DNA of 64,000 nucleotides. It comes from Myotis daubentonii. Lineage: Eukaryota > Chordata > Mammalia > Chiroptera > Vespertilionidae. The notes under the pieces were generated by a model that saw nothing but the letters and a program-made list of their open reading frames with translations, made no database searches and had not been told where the DNA came from. The DNA lies in the NCBI RefSeq assembly GCF_963259705.1, contig NC_081847.1, positions 94,095,464 through 94,159,463 on the forward strand, written 5' to 3'. The translations under genes and the position numbers were made by a program. This document shows, piece after piece, positions 54,990 to 64,000 of this stretch; positions within the stretch are counted from its first letter, which is position 1, and every line of letters begins with the position of its first letter.

Positions 54990-55425
54990 CCTTTATTACA
55001 GAAACGTGGTTTGGGTTGAACTGTGCCACCCGAACGTTATATGCTGAAGGCTCAGTGCCCAGCGCCCAGCTTGTGGATTTCCTTGGAAGGGGAGTGATGG
55101 CGGAGGAAGTAGTTAACAGGAGGTCATCCTCAAGCAAGGTGGCCCCTCGCCAGTCTGACCGGTGTCTTTACAGACGGGAAGCTCAGGTGCGGCCTTGCGC
55201 AGGGGAGAAGGCTGCTAGGAGAGGAGCTTTGTCCGCCACCAGCCAGCGCTGCTGGGGGGGCGGGGAGAGGAGTGGGGAAGGAGCCAGGGATTGCTCCTTC
55301 CTGGCGCCTTCATCAGAGGGGCATGGCCCTGCTGGCACCTTGATCCCAGACTTCTGACCCCCAGACCTGGGGACGATGCATTCATTGCTAAGCCGCCAGT
55401 CTTGTGACACTGTGATGCCAGTGCG
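54990..55425 (+). mobile_element. MaLR-type LTR (MST/MLT-like), decayed
   Basis: 'GGTTTGGGTTGAACTGTGCC', 'TATATGCTGAAGGCTCAGTG', 'CTGACCGGTGTCTTTACAGA', 'TGGCACCTTGATCCCAGACT' and 'GCTAAGCCGCCAGTCTTGTG' match the order GGGTTGAATTGTGTCCCC, TATGTTGAAGTCCTAA, ACTGGTGTCCTTATAA, GACACCTTGATTTCGGACTT, TAAGCCACCCAGTTTGTGG. Confidence 0.7.
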
Positions 55426-55513
55426 CGCAGCACGCGACCACCGCTGTGATGGGACGGCGGTCAGCCCACCTCCCGCACGGCTCAGATGCCACCTCTCAGG
55501 CCTTCATCTACAG

Positions 55514-55736
55514 CAGCGGTTCTCAACCTGCGGGTCGCGACCCCTTTGGGGGTCGAACGACCCTTTCACAGGGGTCGCCTAAGACCATCGGAAAACACAT
55601 ATATAATTACATATTGTTTTTGTGATTAATCACTATGCTTTAATTATGTTCAATTTGTAACAATGAAATTGGGGGTCACCACAACATGAGGAACTGTATT
55701 AAAGGGTCGCAGCATTAGAAAGATTGAAAACCACTG
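55514..55736 (+). mobile_element. SPIN hAT element, second deletion type
   Basis: It begins CAGCGGTTCTCAACCTGCGG and ends AGATTGAAAACCACTG. It keeps the left central block (GGAAAACACATATATAATTA through TTGTAACAATGAAA) but lacks the following TACATCCTGCATATCAGAT... part, so its internal deletion differs from the 212-bp copies. Flanking octamers ATCTACAG and CTCTACAG match at 7 of 8 positions. Confidence 0.94.
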
Positions 55737-55852
55737 CTCTACAGGGACCCTGCACCCTCTCTCCTCGTTCCCTATTTTATTTCTGCGTAGACTTGTCACT
55801 GCCTAACACGGCTTTGCTTAGTTCTGTCATCTTTTTAAAAAAATTATTATTT

Positions 55853-56070
55853 CCCTAACCGGTTTGGCTCTGTGGATAGCTCATCGGCCTGTGGACTGAA
55901 GGGTCCTGGGTTCGATTCCGGTCAAGGGCATGCACCTTGGTTGCGGGTACATCCCCAGTAGGGAGTGTGCAGGAGGCAGCTGATCCTGTTTCTCTCTCTC
56001 TTGTCGATGTTTCTAGCTCTCTATCCCTCTCCCTTCCTCTCTGTAAAAAATCAATAAAAGTATATTAAAA
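55853..56070 (+). mobile_element. Ves SINE with long target duplication
   Basis: CCCTAACCGGTTTGGCTCTG, GTGGATAGCTCATCGGCCTG, B box GGTTCGATTCCGGTCAAGGG, AGGAGGCAGCTGATCCTG, CTCTGTAAAAAATCAATAAA. The same TTAAAAAAATTATTATT lies on both sides (17 bp), a clear L1-type target duplication. It is the most canonical and probably youngest Ves in the window. Confidence 0.97.
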
Positions 56071-56089
56071 AAATTATTATTCATTTCCC

Positions 56090-56195
56090 AAACCAGAACT
56101 TCAGCTCCTAGAGGCCAGTGCTTCTGTCTGTTTTGTTCAGTGCTTAGCATGCGGTAGGTGCTTGAAAAGCACTTGTTGCAAGAAGAAATAAGTGA
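56090..56195 (+). mobile_element. L2 LINE 3' end
   Basis: 'AGCTCCTAGAGGCCAGTGCT', 'CTGTCTGTTTTGTTCAGTGC', 'TTAGCATGCGGTAGGTGCTT' match the L2 3' UTR (AAGCTCCATGAGGGCAGGGA, TGTTTTGTTCACTGCTG, TAGTAGGTGCTCAATAAAT). Confidence 0.7.
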
Positions 56196-58269
56196 GAAAG
56201 TCAGGTTTAACTTGGGGCTATAAATGTTTGCGTAGACAGAACTGTGCTTCTGGACACTACCAATTCCTCCCTCCCTCCTTCCCTCCCTCCCTCCCCTCTC
56301 TACCTCGTTCTCTCTCTCTCTCAGAGGTGAGAGGAAGTAGTAGGACTCACTGCATGAACACAGACAACACGGGCTTGAGTTGCTCTGGCCCCGCTATGCT
56401 GAGCCTGGTTTTGTTTGGTTTCACGCTTCCCCGTGTCTCCGAGCGGCGAGGATGGAGGCTCAGCTCTCAGCCCTGCTTGGCCAGCGCTCCCGGGCGGAGA
56501 GGCAGGGCGAGGGAGCTAGGTCTTTGTGTGGAGCTGAGCATGACAGCCCGGAGCCCAGGCAGCCGCCCTGGAGGAGGCGGTTTCTCCCACCTGCTGCCTC
56601 CGGAGCAGAGATGAGGACTGACCTCTGGCCGCATCTGAGCGGCCGCACACAGAGACTTGGGAGTGATACATTGTGAAGGCCTTGCCTCCTGCCTTTGAAG
56701 CCCAGCCAAACCCGAAAGGCTCTCAGCACCAGACGGGTGGGTCTCGGGGTGATAAGGAGTCTGTGCTGGGGCTCCCCTCCCCATCCCCCACTGGGGAAGC
56801 CCGGAAGCCTGGGCGGAGGTGATGGGCGGGGAGGGGAGGCTGTCCAGGAAGCGCTGCGATAAAGGGGCCTGGGAACCCGCCTCCAGGGAGCGGGTGGTGG
56901 GAACGGGAGGCTGGGGTCCTTGTTGGTGAGGTGGTTGGTGGCTATGAAATGCGTTTTATTTAAGTCTGGTTTATCCCTCCCCTATTTCCAAAGAGGATTT
57001 GCAGGGGACGCCTCGCTGAGGTGTGGGATGAGCTGGGAATGACCGTGACTTCTGGAGCCTGAGCGAGGGGGCAGGAGGGCGCCCCCCTCTGGGGCAGGAA
57101 GGGCTGGGGGGAGTGTTTGTGAGCAGGCAGTGCTGTCGTCAGCTTTGGGGTTATCCCTCGAGGTGATGAAGGGACGGCTAATGGAAAGTCTGCTGGACTC
57201 TTATGGACGAGTTACTCAGAGAATGTCTGTCTGTGACGGGCGGGTGTCTGAGAAAACAAATGTGATTGACACGTGAACGCAGACGCCTTCATTTGTAGCT
57301 GTGGCGACTGCTTGCTTCTTACTGCTTTCCAACTGAGCTGCAGTTCTGATCGTCACGTATGTGCGCGTGCACACACTGACACACACACACACACACACAC
57401 TCACTCTTACCCCCCAACCCCCAACCATCCCTCAAGAAGGCTGTTTTCTGCAGTTGCATCTCAGAGCCTTGAAACCACTGAATGGCTGGCGGCGTTGCTC
57501 TCCTGGTCCTGGGAGAGCCCCGCGCTCCTGCCTCCTCTCCGCCGGCCGCCCCGACAGCCCGGACCGGCCTCCAGGTGTCCTCTGTCCTCTGACCTGCCCT
57601 CATCGCCCCGTGAGTAGCAGGAGGCTCCGGGCGGCCTCCCTTTGCTGGCACAGATGGCTCCACCGCAGAGCCCCGGGGTGACCCCTCCTGCCCGCCTTCC
57701 CTCAGAGAAGCTTCTAGTGTTCTTCTCTGAAAAAACATGAAACAGTGGGCGATAGCGCGGTGAGAACTCGGCAACCGAGCACCACATGAGGACTTAGAAG
57801 CAGAATAAAGAGGTCAGAGCCACGAGCGTCTCCAAGGTGCTGATGTGTGAAAACGTCCACTTGACAAGTGACCCCTCCTTCCAGGCTCAGGAGGGGAAGG
57901 ACGCCGACTGTGACCCCCTTTTAGCTGGGATTCTGTCACAGGCGCCAGTGTTTGTTTTCTGCGCGTGGGTTTGCCAAAATCCCTGTACCCTTGACGGCCG
58001 CCAATACCTACATCTTCAACTCTCTCTGCGTCACCTGGGCCCAGAACAAAGACACATTGCTTTCTTTGGTTTCTAAGTCTTTAAAACCATAAATAATTTT
58101 TAAAAATTACACAAGTGAAACATTCAAACAAAGGAAGAGTGGAGATCAATGAGTGAAACCTGCTGTCTCCCTCCACACTCCGGTCCCTTTCCTCATGGAG
58201 GCAGGTGTGACCAGGTCAGTATCCGGCTTCCGGGCCCTTTTCTGTAGATTTAAACGTGCACTTGGATGC
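56196..58269. other. GC-rich spacer with simple repeats, no gene seen
   Basis: CCCT units lie at 56265-56300 followed by a short TC run to 56322. Frames on both strands overlap without domains. No exon supported. Confidence 0.4.
57359..57405. repeat. (CA)n microsatellite
   Basis: GTGCGCGTGCACACACTGAC followed by about ten CA units and CTCACTC. Confidence 0.9.
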
Positions 58270-58440
58270 CCCGCCCCAGGTGGTCAGGGCCGTCTGGTCC
58301 AGTTCAGTTGCCATCGCTTCAGGGAGGCCTTCTCTGATGACACAACCTAAACTAAACTCCCCATCGCATCCCACCCCACCTCTGCATCGCATCCTTTGGT
58401 TTGCCTCATAGCATTTATTACCAAGTTCCCGTTGTTTGTA
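58270..58440 (+). mobile_element. L2 LINE 3' fragment
   Basis: 'TTCAGGGAGGCCTTCTCTGA', 'TGACACAACCTAAACTAAAC' and 'CCTCATAGCATTTATTACCA' match the L2 order GAGGCCTTCCCTGACCACCC, AAAATAGCACC, TTCATAGCACTTATCACCA. Confidence 0.7.
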
Positions 58441-58544
58441 TGGAAAATAATACAATACTAAATCAATATTAAGATAAGATAAGCTCTGTGTTTTGAGTAC
58501 TCACAACTGTAGACCTACTTTTGCCCCACCCTGTCTGTTTCCTT

Positions 58545-59026
58545 CCGTGGGAAAGGGGACCTAAATGCGCTGAGATGGAGGGTGACAGACCTTGGAGGCA
58601 GGGAGATTATCCCGGGAGCTTAATCGAATTCCACGAGTCTTCAAAGTGGAAAACCTTTCCTGGAGAAGAAGAAAGACAAGAAATTCATAGTGTGAGAGAG
58701 ACTTGCCCCACATTTCCTGGCTTTAAAGAGAGAGGAAACAGGCCACCAGCAGGCCACTCGGTGGCTTAGAAGCTGGGAGGGACCCTCCGATAACAGCCAG
58801 TGAGGAAACGGGGACCCCAGTCCTACGCCCACAAGGAACCGGATTCTGCCGGCTCTCATGGGCAAGGAAACTGATCCTTGCCTAGAGCCCCCAGAAGGAA
58901 TGCAGGCCTTTCAGGGTGAGTCTGGGCCGGGCTTCTCACGTACAGAACTGGGAGATAATACATGCGTGTTGTTTAAGCCTCTAAGTGTGCAGTGATTTGT
59001 TACAGCAACAATGAAAAACTAACACA
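58545..59026 (+). mobile_element. MLT1-type MaLR LTR
   Basis: 'GGGAGATTATCCCGGGAGCT', 'CCACGAGTCTTCAAAGTGGA', 'AACCTTTCCTGGAGAAG', 'CTAGAGCCCCCAGAAGGAAT', 'ACAGAACTGGGAGATAATAC', 'TGTTGTTTAAGCCTCTAAGT' and 'ATTTGTTACAGCAACAATGA' follow the MLT1 LTR in order to its terminal AACTAACACA. The central section may include sequence from a second, related LTR (GGGAGGGACCCTCCGATAAC, AGCCAGTGAGGAAACGGGGA). Confidence 0.85.
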
Positions 59027-59059
59027 CCGTCAAAATTACTCTTATTTCTATTGGTTTGC

Positions 59060-59215
59060 TTGCTTACCGTCTGCCCGCTCACCTCCTGTGAGTTTTAGGA
59101 GAGACTGTCTGTTTGGCTTACCACTTTACCTCTATGACTAGAATAGCTCCTGGCATGTGGGAGGTGCTAACTTTGTTGTTGTGGTTCAGTGAATAAACAA
59201 GTGCATAATGTATAC
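59060..59215 (+). mobile_element. L2 LINE 3' fragment
   Basis: 'ACCTCCTGTGAGTTTTAGGA', 'CTCCTGGCATGTGGGAGGTG' and 'GTTCAGTGAATAAACAAGTG' match the L2 3' end (CTCCATGAGGGCAGGGA, CCTGGCACATAGTAGGTGCT, TTGAATGAATGA). Confidence 0.5.
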
Positions 59216-59229
59216 ATACTGCACATCAC

Positions 59230-60585
59230 ATCAAGTCCTCAGTATATTATTTGATAACTTTTTTTAAACTTAATGATATGTCTTAGAGATCTTTCCACCT
59301 CATTCATGTAGATATTACTCATTACTTTTGTTCACTCTCCTACATTTCATTCATGATTGGCTATGTAATCATTTTGGTAACCATTCCCTTTGACGGACAT
59401 ATTGGCTATTTTCAGTTTTTCACTTTGGCTATCCCTGGGCACGTGTGCATTTCTATGGGACAGAGTAGAACTGTGGCGTCAAATGGCATGTCTTGTAAGT
59501 TGGGTGGACCCTGCTAAATTGCCTCTAAAAATGCCAGATGAAGGGACATCCCCAGCAACTGAGCCTGGGAGTAACTGTTTCCCCACACTTTGTGCAATGC
59601 TGGGCTTTTTCACGAATTTGATTCTTTTTAAACTGACTGGTAGGTAAGAATTCCTCATTGTGTTTTAGTATTTGCCTTTCCATGACCGTTATTAATATTA
59701 AACAACTCTTCTTAAGTTTATCCGCTAATTGTATTTTTTTTTTCTGGCTCTGGTGTCAGAATTTAAAGATTTAAATCCTGACTCTAGCAGTTACTAACGG
59801 TATAACTCTGAGTAAGTTCCTAACTTTCTCTCTGTTTCAGCTTTCTTGCCTGAAGAATGGAGATGCTAATAGTATTTGATCAAAAGAGTAATTATGCAAA
59901 TCAGTTCATTTTTTGCACATGTAAGATGCTTAGACTATTGTCTGGCAAGTAGGACCTCTCAATCAGTGCTGGCTATGTTCTTGGCCAGCTTTTATTCCGA
60001 GATTGCTTTATTTTGATTTGCAAAAGCTCTTTACACTTTATATCATTTGTTGTGTGAAGAACACTTAATGCAAATATTTTCTCCTAGTCGTTTGCCTTTT
60101 AGCTTTGTTTGTGGTGCATTGTATCTTAGAGAACTCAATTATTTTCCTAATTTATCTATATTGTTCTTTATAGAATTTTAATTAGAAAATACATAGCATT
60201 AGATTCTTGCTCAGATATTCCTAATCACAAGATTATAAAAGCATTCTCCCTAATTTTCTTCCACTATATTTACATTTTTGTGTGTCTGACTCTTGAATTG
60301 CTTTGGAATTTGTATAAGGAACGATGTAGAAATCCGAGTTTTCTTCCAAAGTATAGACGTGACTTTCCCAGGGCAACTTACCACATATATGCGGCCCTTT
60401 CTCCCCGGTTTAAACGCCTGATTAACTTTGTCTAAAATTCACATGCATGTGAGACTTTTCTATTTATTCCCATCTCTTTATTCTTTCTTTTCTGTTGTCA
60501 GGAGGCACAATTACTACACTATAGTAATTTACATAACTACACACTATATTTAATATTTGATCATGCAAGCTCACATTTTATTTAA
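59230..60585 (-). mobile_element. L1M-like LINE block
   Basis: 'TCATTCATGATTGGCTATGT', 'GACGGACATATTGGCTATTT', 'GCAAATATTTTCTCCTAGTC', 'GTTTGCCTTTTAGCTTTGTT' and 'TTGAATTGCTTTGGAATTTG' follow old L1 3' sequence in antisense. The motif order continues on both sides of the MIR at 59742-59975. The right part (60240-60480) parallels the L1M piece at 2306. No open frame. Confidence 0.55.
59742..59975 (+). mobile_element. MIR SINE within L1M
   Basis: 'TCTGGCTCTGGTGTCAGAAT', 'TTTAAATCCTGACTCTAGCA', 'GTTACTAACGGTATAACTCT', 'AGTAAGTTCCTAACTTTCTC', 'CAGCTTTCTTGCCTGAAGAA' and 'GATGCTTAGACTATTGTCTG' track MIR from the B-box region to the 3' end. Confidence 0.8.
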
Positions 60586-60722
60586 TTCTTAAAAAAATCT
60601 TTATTGTTGAAATTATTACATATGTCCCTTTATCCCCTCTGCCCCCATTGACCTCTCCCAGCCCACCCCTGGCCTTCACCACCCTATTGTCTGTGCCCAT
60701 GGCTTATGCATTTATGCCTGCC
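60586..60722 (-). mobile_element. Bat L1 3' tail, 5'-truncated
   Basis: 'AAAAAAATCTTTATTGTTGA', 'AATTATTACATATGTCCCTT' and 'CACCACCCTATTGTCTGTGC' are the antisense 3' end of vespertilionid L1, as at 20215. The copy stops after 'CTTATGCATTTATGCC'. Confidence 0.75.
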
Positions 60723-61949
60723 AGGCAGGATGAGTGGGAGAGAGTGTTTGTGAAGTCGGCCTCGTAGCCTTAAAGATCGAGTTTAGAGCCATAAAATTTA
60801 GGCCTCAGAAGGTGCCTTCTAAAGACACTGGCTTCATCCCTAGTGTCACAAAGGGGAAAAGTGATCCTCGAGGCCACACAGGGTAGAAGCAGGGCTTAGG
60901 CTCAGATTCCCTGGTCCAGGGCACATTTGGTGAGACGGTGCCTGGAGCTGACCGCTCATTGTCATTGAGGTCATGTGATTGTGAAAATGTCCTCAGACCT
61001 CCCAGGGTGGGCGAGAGAGCTCCGTGTCTGACCGGGAGTGAAGCACCACGTCCTCAAGCCCTGGCTGTGCCGCGTCTGCTGCCTTTGTCCCTTGATTATA
61101 CATCAGTGTGCTCTCTCCAGAAGCCGTAGGGAACCGAGTCCAAGCATAGAACCGGCTTGTTTCTGAGCATTCCATTTCAGGACGAAGGGGCAGCAGGGAG
61201 CAGAGCGCCGGGGCCAGACCGTGGCAGCGCTGGGTTCCGTCCGGCTCTGCTCCCAGCTCCGTGGGCGCCCACAGTCTCCGCTCCGGGAGCTCCCCTGGAA
61301 CTCGGTCCCTGCCCCGCAGGACGCCGAGGACGCCTGCCCACGAGCCAGGAGCTGGCACAGTGCTCCGCAGCACCCTCCCCCGGCACAGGCAGCGCCCCGA
61401 TTCTGCTCAGCTGCAGAGCCACGGGCTTACCACCGGCCACAGGCTGCCTCTCTACACACTTTCCCCACGAAGCGGGGGCTTTGTGTTGGCGTGAACTCGG
61501 GAGGGAGCGGGATGAGGACGAGGTAGCACAAGGCTGCGGGTTCCTCCCCTCCCCTGGCTGTCCCGTCTCACACCTGCCCTGTGCCGGGCCCGCAGGTGAG
61601 AGCAAAAGTGAACCCTCAGCGCCCTGAGAGCCAGCGTCCTCCTCTCCTTCCCCCCAAAGCGCCACGCTGTCAAGTATTGGAAATCTCTCCATCGACGTGT
61701 CAGTGGTGACTCAGGTGCTTGAAGAGAGTCCTGACGTTTTTAATCTTATCTCACCTTTGAGGTTGTGGCGGGAGCATGGGCCTGTTTGAAGCACCCGAAA
61801 CGTGGAGGGTGCTCTGGGTGAGCCTGTTGTGTCTGCCAGGTGTTACTGTGTGTGACAGTGCGGGGGGGGGGGGGGGCGCGGGCAGAAGGGGAGGGGGGCT
61901 GAAGGGAAGGCGAGGGAGGAGGAGGGGGCTGGGAGCCCTCAGCCCGCCT
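60723..61949. other. GC-rich spacer, no gene seen
   Basis: Mixed, then GC-rich from about 61000. Overlapping frames on both strands, no domains. A G-run lies at about 61862-61876. Confidence 0.4.
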
Positions 61950-62545
61950 GGCCTGGCCTCGTCGCGGGTCCGCCCATGCAGGTGGCCCTTTCCGCGCCTG
62001 CCCCGGCGACATCCAGGCCCCTGTGCTTGGCTTTGGCGACAGGTCGCCCCTCAGAGGCCCCGGCCAGGTGGCGGGAGTCGGGGGACAGTCCGAGCTGCCC
62101 GCACAGCGCTCCCTCTTTGCTCGGGGCGGCTTCTAGCTTTGACCCTGGGGCGGCCAGGCGGCCGGTCGCGCTGGAGCAGGGAAGGCCCGTCCTGGTCTGT
62201 GGAGCCGCTTCTGTGGCCGCGTCCCGCTGCTCACCCTCCTCAGCGCCTCCCGGGAGCCCGATGTCTGCGTGAAACACGGGAAAGCGCACTGCGCTCTGTC
62301 CTCTCCTAAGACCGCGGGTTCGCTTCCGAAAATCACACTCCGCCCGACAGGTCACGTCATCACCGCAAGCGGAGGCTTTCATTTCTCCGGCCATTTCTTC
62401 GGCCTTCAGCTCTCAGCTCCAGATGGACACACGGATTGTTTGAGCGAGCGTCCCGGGCTCGTGCAGCGTCACGTGGGCCCGGAATTCCTCGCGCGGAGCC
62501 CAGTTCTGTGCTCACACCGACGCCGGCGCGGCCCCAGGGAGGCCT
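61950..62545. promoter_or_regulatory. CpG-rich stretch, possible CpG island
   Basis: CpG dinucleotides are much denser here than in the rest of the window (for example GTCGCGGGTCCGCCC, GGCGGCCGGTCGCGCTGG, CGACGCCGGCGCGGCC). TGACGTCGC at about 62578 and TCACGTCATC at about 62350 resemble CRE-type sites. No first exon is recognisable on either strand. It could be an orphan island or merely GC-rich isochore DNA. Confidence 0.3.
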
Positions 62546-63003
62546 CCCTCTTCTCGGGCCTCGGCCTCCTCGCGTGTGACGTCGCCCGTTCCCCGTGTCC
62601 AGGGCTGACTCAGTGCCTGGGACAGAGGACTGACCCCTCCATGGGGCCCGTGACCGCCAAGTAGCCCGGACGCTCCGATGTTCACTTTTAGGTTGAGGAC
62701 ATACTGCTTCTCCGCCTTCCTCTCAGATCGGGTGCAAACCGAGGACTGGTCCCCTGTCCTTCAGAGGGAAGCTCTGAGGATGTGGGAATTCAAGATGATG
62801 ATCTACAAGATAAAGTATGAAGAGTGACAAGTGGGCGTCACAGACATGGTCACGGGTGCGGAGTGCAGCCTGGGGGTGTGGTCCATGCTGCGGTGTCGGG
62901 GGACCACCCTGTAAAGTATGTGATCACCCAGCCCCCAGGCGGCACACCTGCCACGGATACAAAGTAATACTGAACGTGAACCGCACTTGAAAACGAACAT
63001 TTA
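62546..63003. other. Spacer, no gene seen
   Basis: Nothing recognisable. Confidence 0.35.
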
Positions 63004-63126
63004 AAATAAAGAAAGAAAGAAAGAAAGAAAGAAGGAAGGAAGGAAGGAAGGAAGGAAGGAAGGAAGGAAGGAGGAAGGAGGAAGGAGGAAGGAAGGAAGG
63101 AAGGAAGGAAGGAAGGAAGGAAGGAA

Positions 63127-63199
<73 letters not shown>

Positions 63200-63243
63200 A
63201 GGAAAGAAAGAAAGAAGGAAAGAAAGAAAGAAAGAAAGAAGGT
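63004..63243. repeat. (GAAA)n / (GAAG)n microsatellite, about 240 bp
   Basis: GAAA tetramers, then about 25 GAAG/GGAAG units with GAGGAAG interruptions, then GAAA units with occasional GAAG. The plus strand is pure purine. The long serine/phenylalanine/leucine frames on the minus strand are artefacts of this tract. Confidence 0.97.
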
Positions 63244-63826
63244 TTAGAGGCCTGTCCCCAAAGGACTTTGGCTCCAACATGAACGACTTCTTTCCAGAGC
63301 AAAGAGCTGAGAGAGAGACGAAGGCTGCTGTCTCCTAAGAACCGAAAGAAGCAACACGCTGCCGTGGTGGAGAGCGCCCCGACCCCCTGCTCTGCAGCCC
63401 AGGAAGCCCCTAGTGATTCTTGTCCAGCTGAACCGGTGAGCGAGGCAGTTCTGGTTCCACGCGCCATTCCTTCTTTTTTGAAGCACGTCCTCTCCTCACG
63501 GCTCCCCGGCCACGGGGCAGCCGATGCCCTCCGGGTGCAGCCCCGTCTCCCCGAGTGGCCGCCTGCTCCTGTGACCCCAAGGGGTGCCCCAGACTCTGGA
63601 TTCAGTCCACGCCTATTTCCCACCAACTCTGACCCCCGACCCCATCACTCCCCCAGGACCATGGCAAGGAGCCGCAGCGACCGCGGCCATGGCTGAGCGC
63701 GTCCTCCTGTGGGAGGGGCCTTGATGTCCGGGGCCATCGATGCTGTGGCGGAGCAGCTCTCCTGGCCTGCCCCCCAGGGTCCCTCGCAGCTGACAGGGCG
63801 TCTGGCCGGTGGCAGGTCTGCTTCCA
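63244..63826. other. GC-rich spacer, no gene seen
   Basis: No recognisable exon or repeat. Confidence 0.4.
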
Positions 63827-63936
63827 GGGCCCGGGAGGACACAGGGCCCGGGAGGACACAGGACCCAGGAGGACACAGGACCCAGGAGGACACAGGGCCC
63901 GGGAGGACACAGGGCCCGGGAGGACACAGGACCCAG
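63827..63936. repeat. Minisatellite, about 6.4 copies of a 17-bp unit
   Basis: Unit CAGGGCCCGGGAGGACA alternates with the variant CAGGACCCAGGAGGACA in the order GG, GG, GA, GA, GG, GG, GA. The two-by-two variant pattern suggests duplication of a multi-unit block. Confidence 0.92.
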
Positions 63937-64000
63937 CGTCGCCCCTGCGTCTCCCAACAGAAGAGAGAAGCCGGAGCTTCGCAGCGGAGGAGCAGCTGCC

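Noticed and set aside
62850..63626. 258-codon minus-strand frame rich in Ser/Phe/Leu
   Set aside because: It is the translation of the GAAA/GAAG microsatellite plus flanks. The repetitive LPSFLPSF pattern is a simple-repeat artefact.

Overview
The window is mammalian nuclear DNA, almost certainly from a vesper bat (Vespertilionidae, e.g. Myotis, Eptesicus or Pipistrellus types). The diagnosis rests on the repeats. There are nine tRNA-derived Ves SINEs, HeliBat-type Helitrons with the typical 5' and 3' ends, and five SPIN ('Space Invader') hAT elements. There are also four short hAT MITEs with a GGCAAACT terminus, a piggyBac-type MITE flanked by TTAA, and bat L1 3' tails. Older mammalian repeats (MIR, L2, CR1/L3, L1M, MLT1/MST MaLR LTRs, MER5) form the background.

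I find no intact protein-coding gene, rRNA or tRNA gene. The long open frames in the GC-rich stretches lack recognisable domains and overlap on both strands, so they look like chance. The only gene-derived sequences I recognise are a processed pseudogene of ribosomal protein L23 (8392-8893, minus), a decayed HeliBat Rep/helicase remnant (23888-24367, minus) and a short CR1/L3 reverse-transcriptase motif (about 43777-43859, plus).

Layout. 1-10 kb: GC-rich spacer with a SPIN copy, a fold-back hAT MITE with perfect target duplication, L1M pieces and the RPL23 pseudogene inserted into L1M. 10-15 kb: a truncated Helitron and a minisatellite of 28 copies of a 44-bp unit without a single indel. 15-21 kb: two hAT MITEs, pyrimidine and C/G tracts, and a Helitron/L1 inverted-repeat nest. 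21-30 kb: mostly unremarkable DNA, a 1-kb HeliBat derivative, a SPIN inside an old repeat, and about 400 bp of interstitial telomeric repeat. 30-38 kb: two abutting Ves SINEs, an LTR-like block, an 18-bp G-rich minisatellite, a SPIN and a hAT relic. 38-50 kb: MaLR LTR, Ves, hAT MITE, SPIN with perfect target duplication, CR1/L3 relic and the piggyBac MITE. 50-64 kb: L2, MIR, MaLR LTRs, SPIN, Ves, an L1M block, a CpG-rich stretch, a large GAAA/GAAG microsatellite and a 17-bp minisatellite.

The window therefore reads as a gene desert or large intron/intergenic segment shaped by several waves of transposition: old CR1/L2/MIR, then MaLR/L1M/MER5, then bat-lineage DNA transposons and Ves. There is no evidence here for a new biological system. 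The most informative points are nested insertions, internal-deletion derivatives and tandem arrays.
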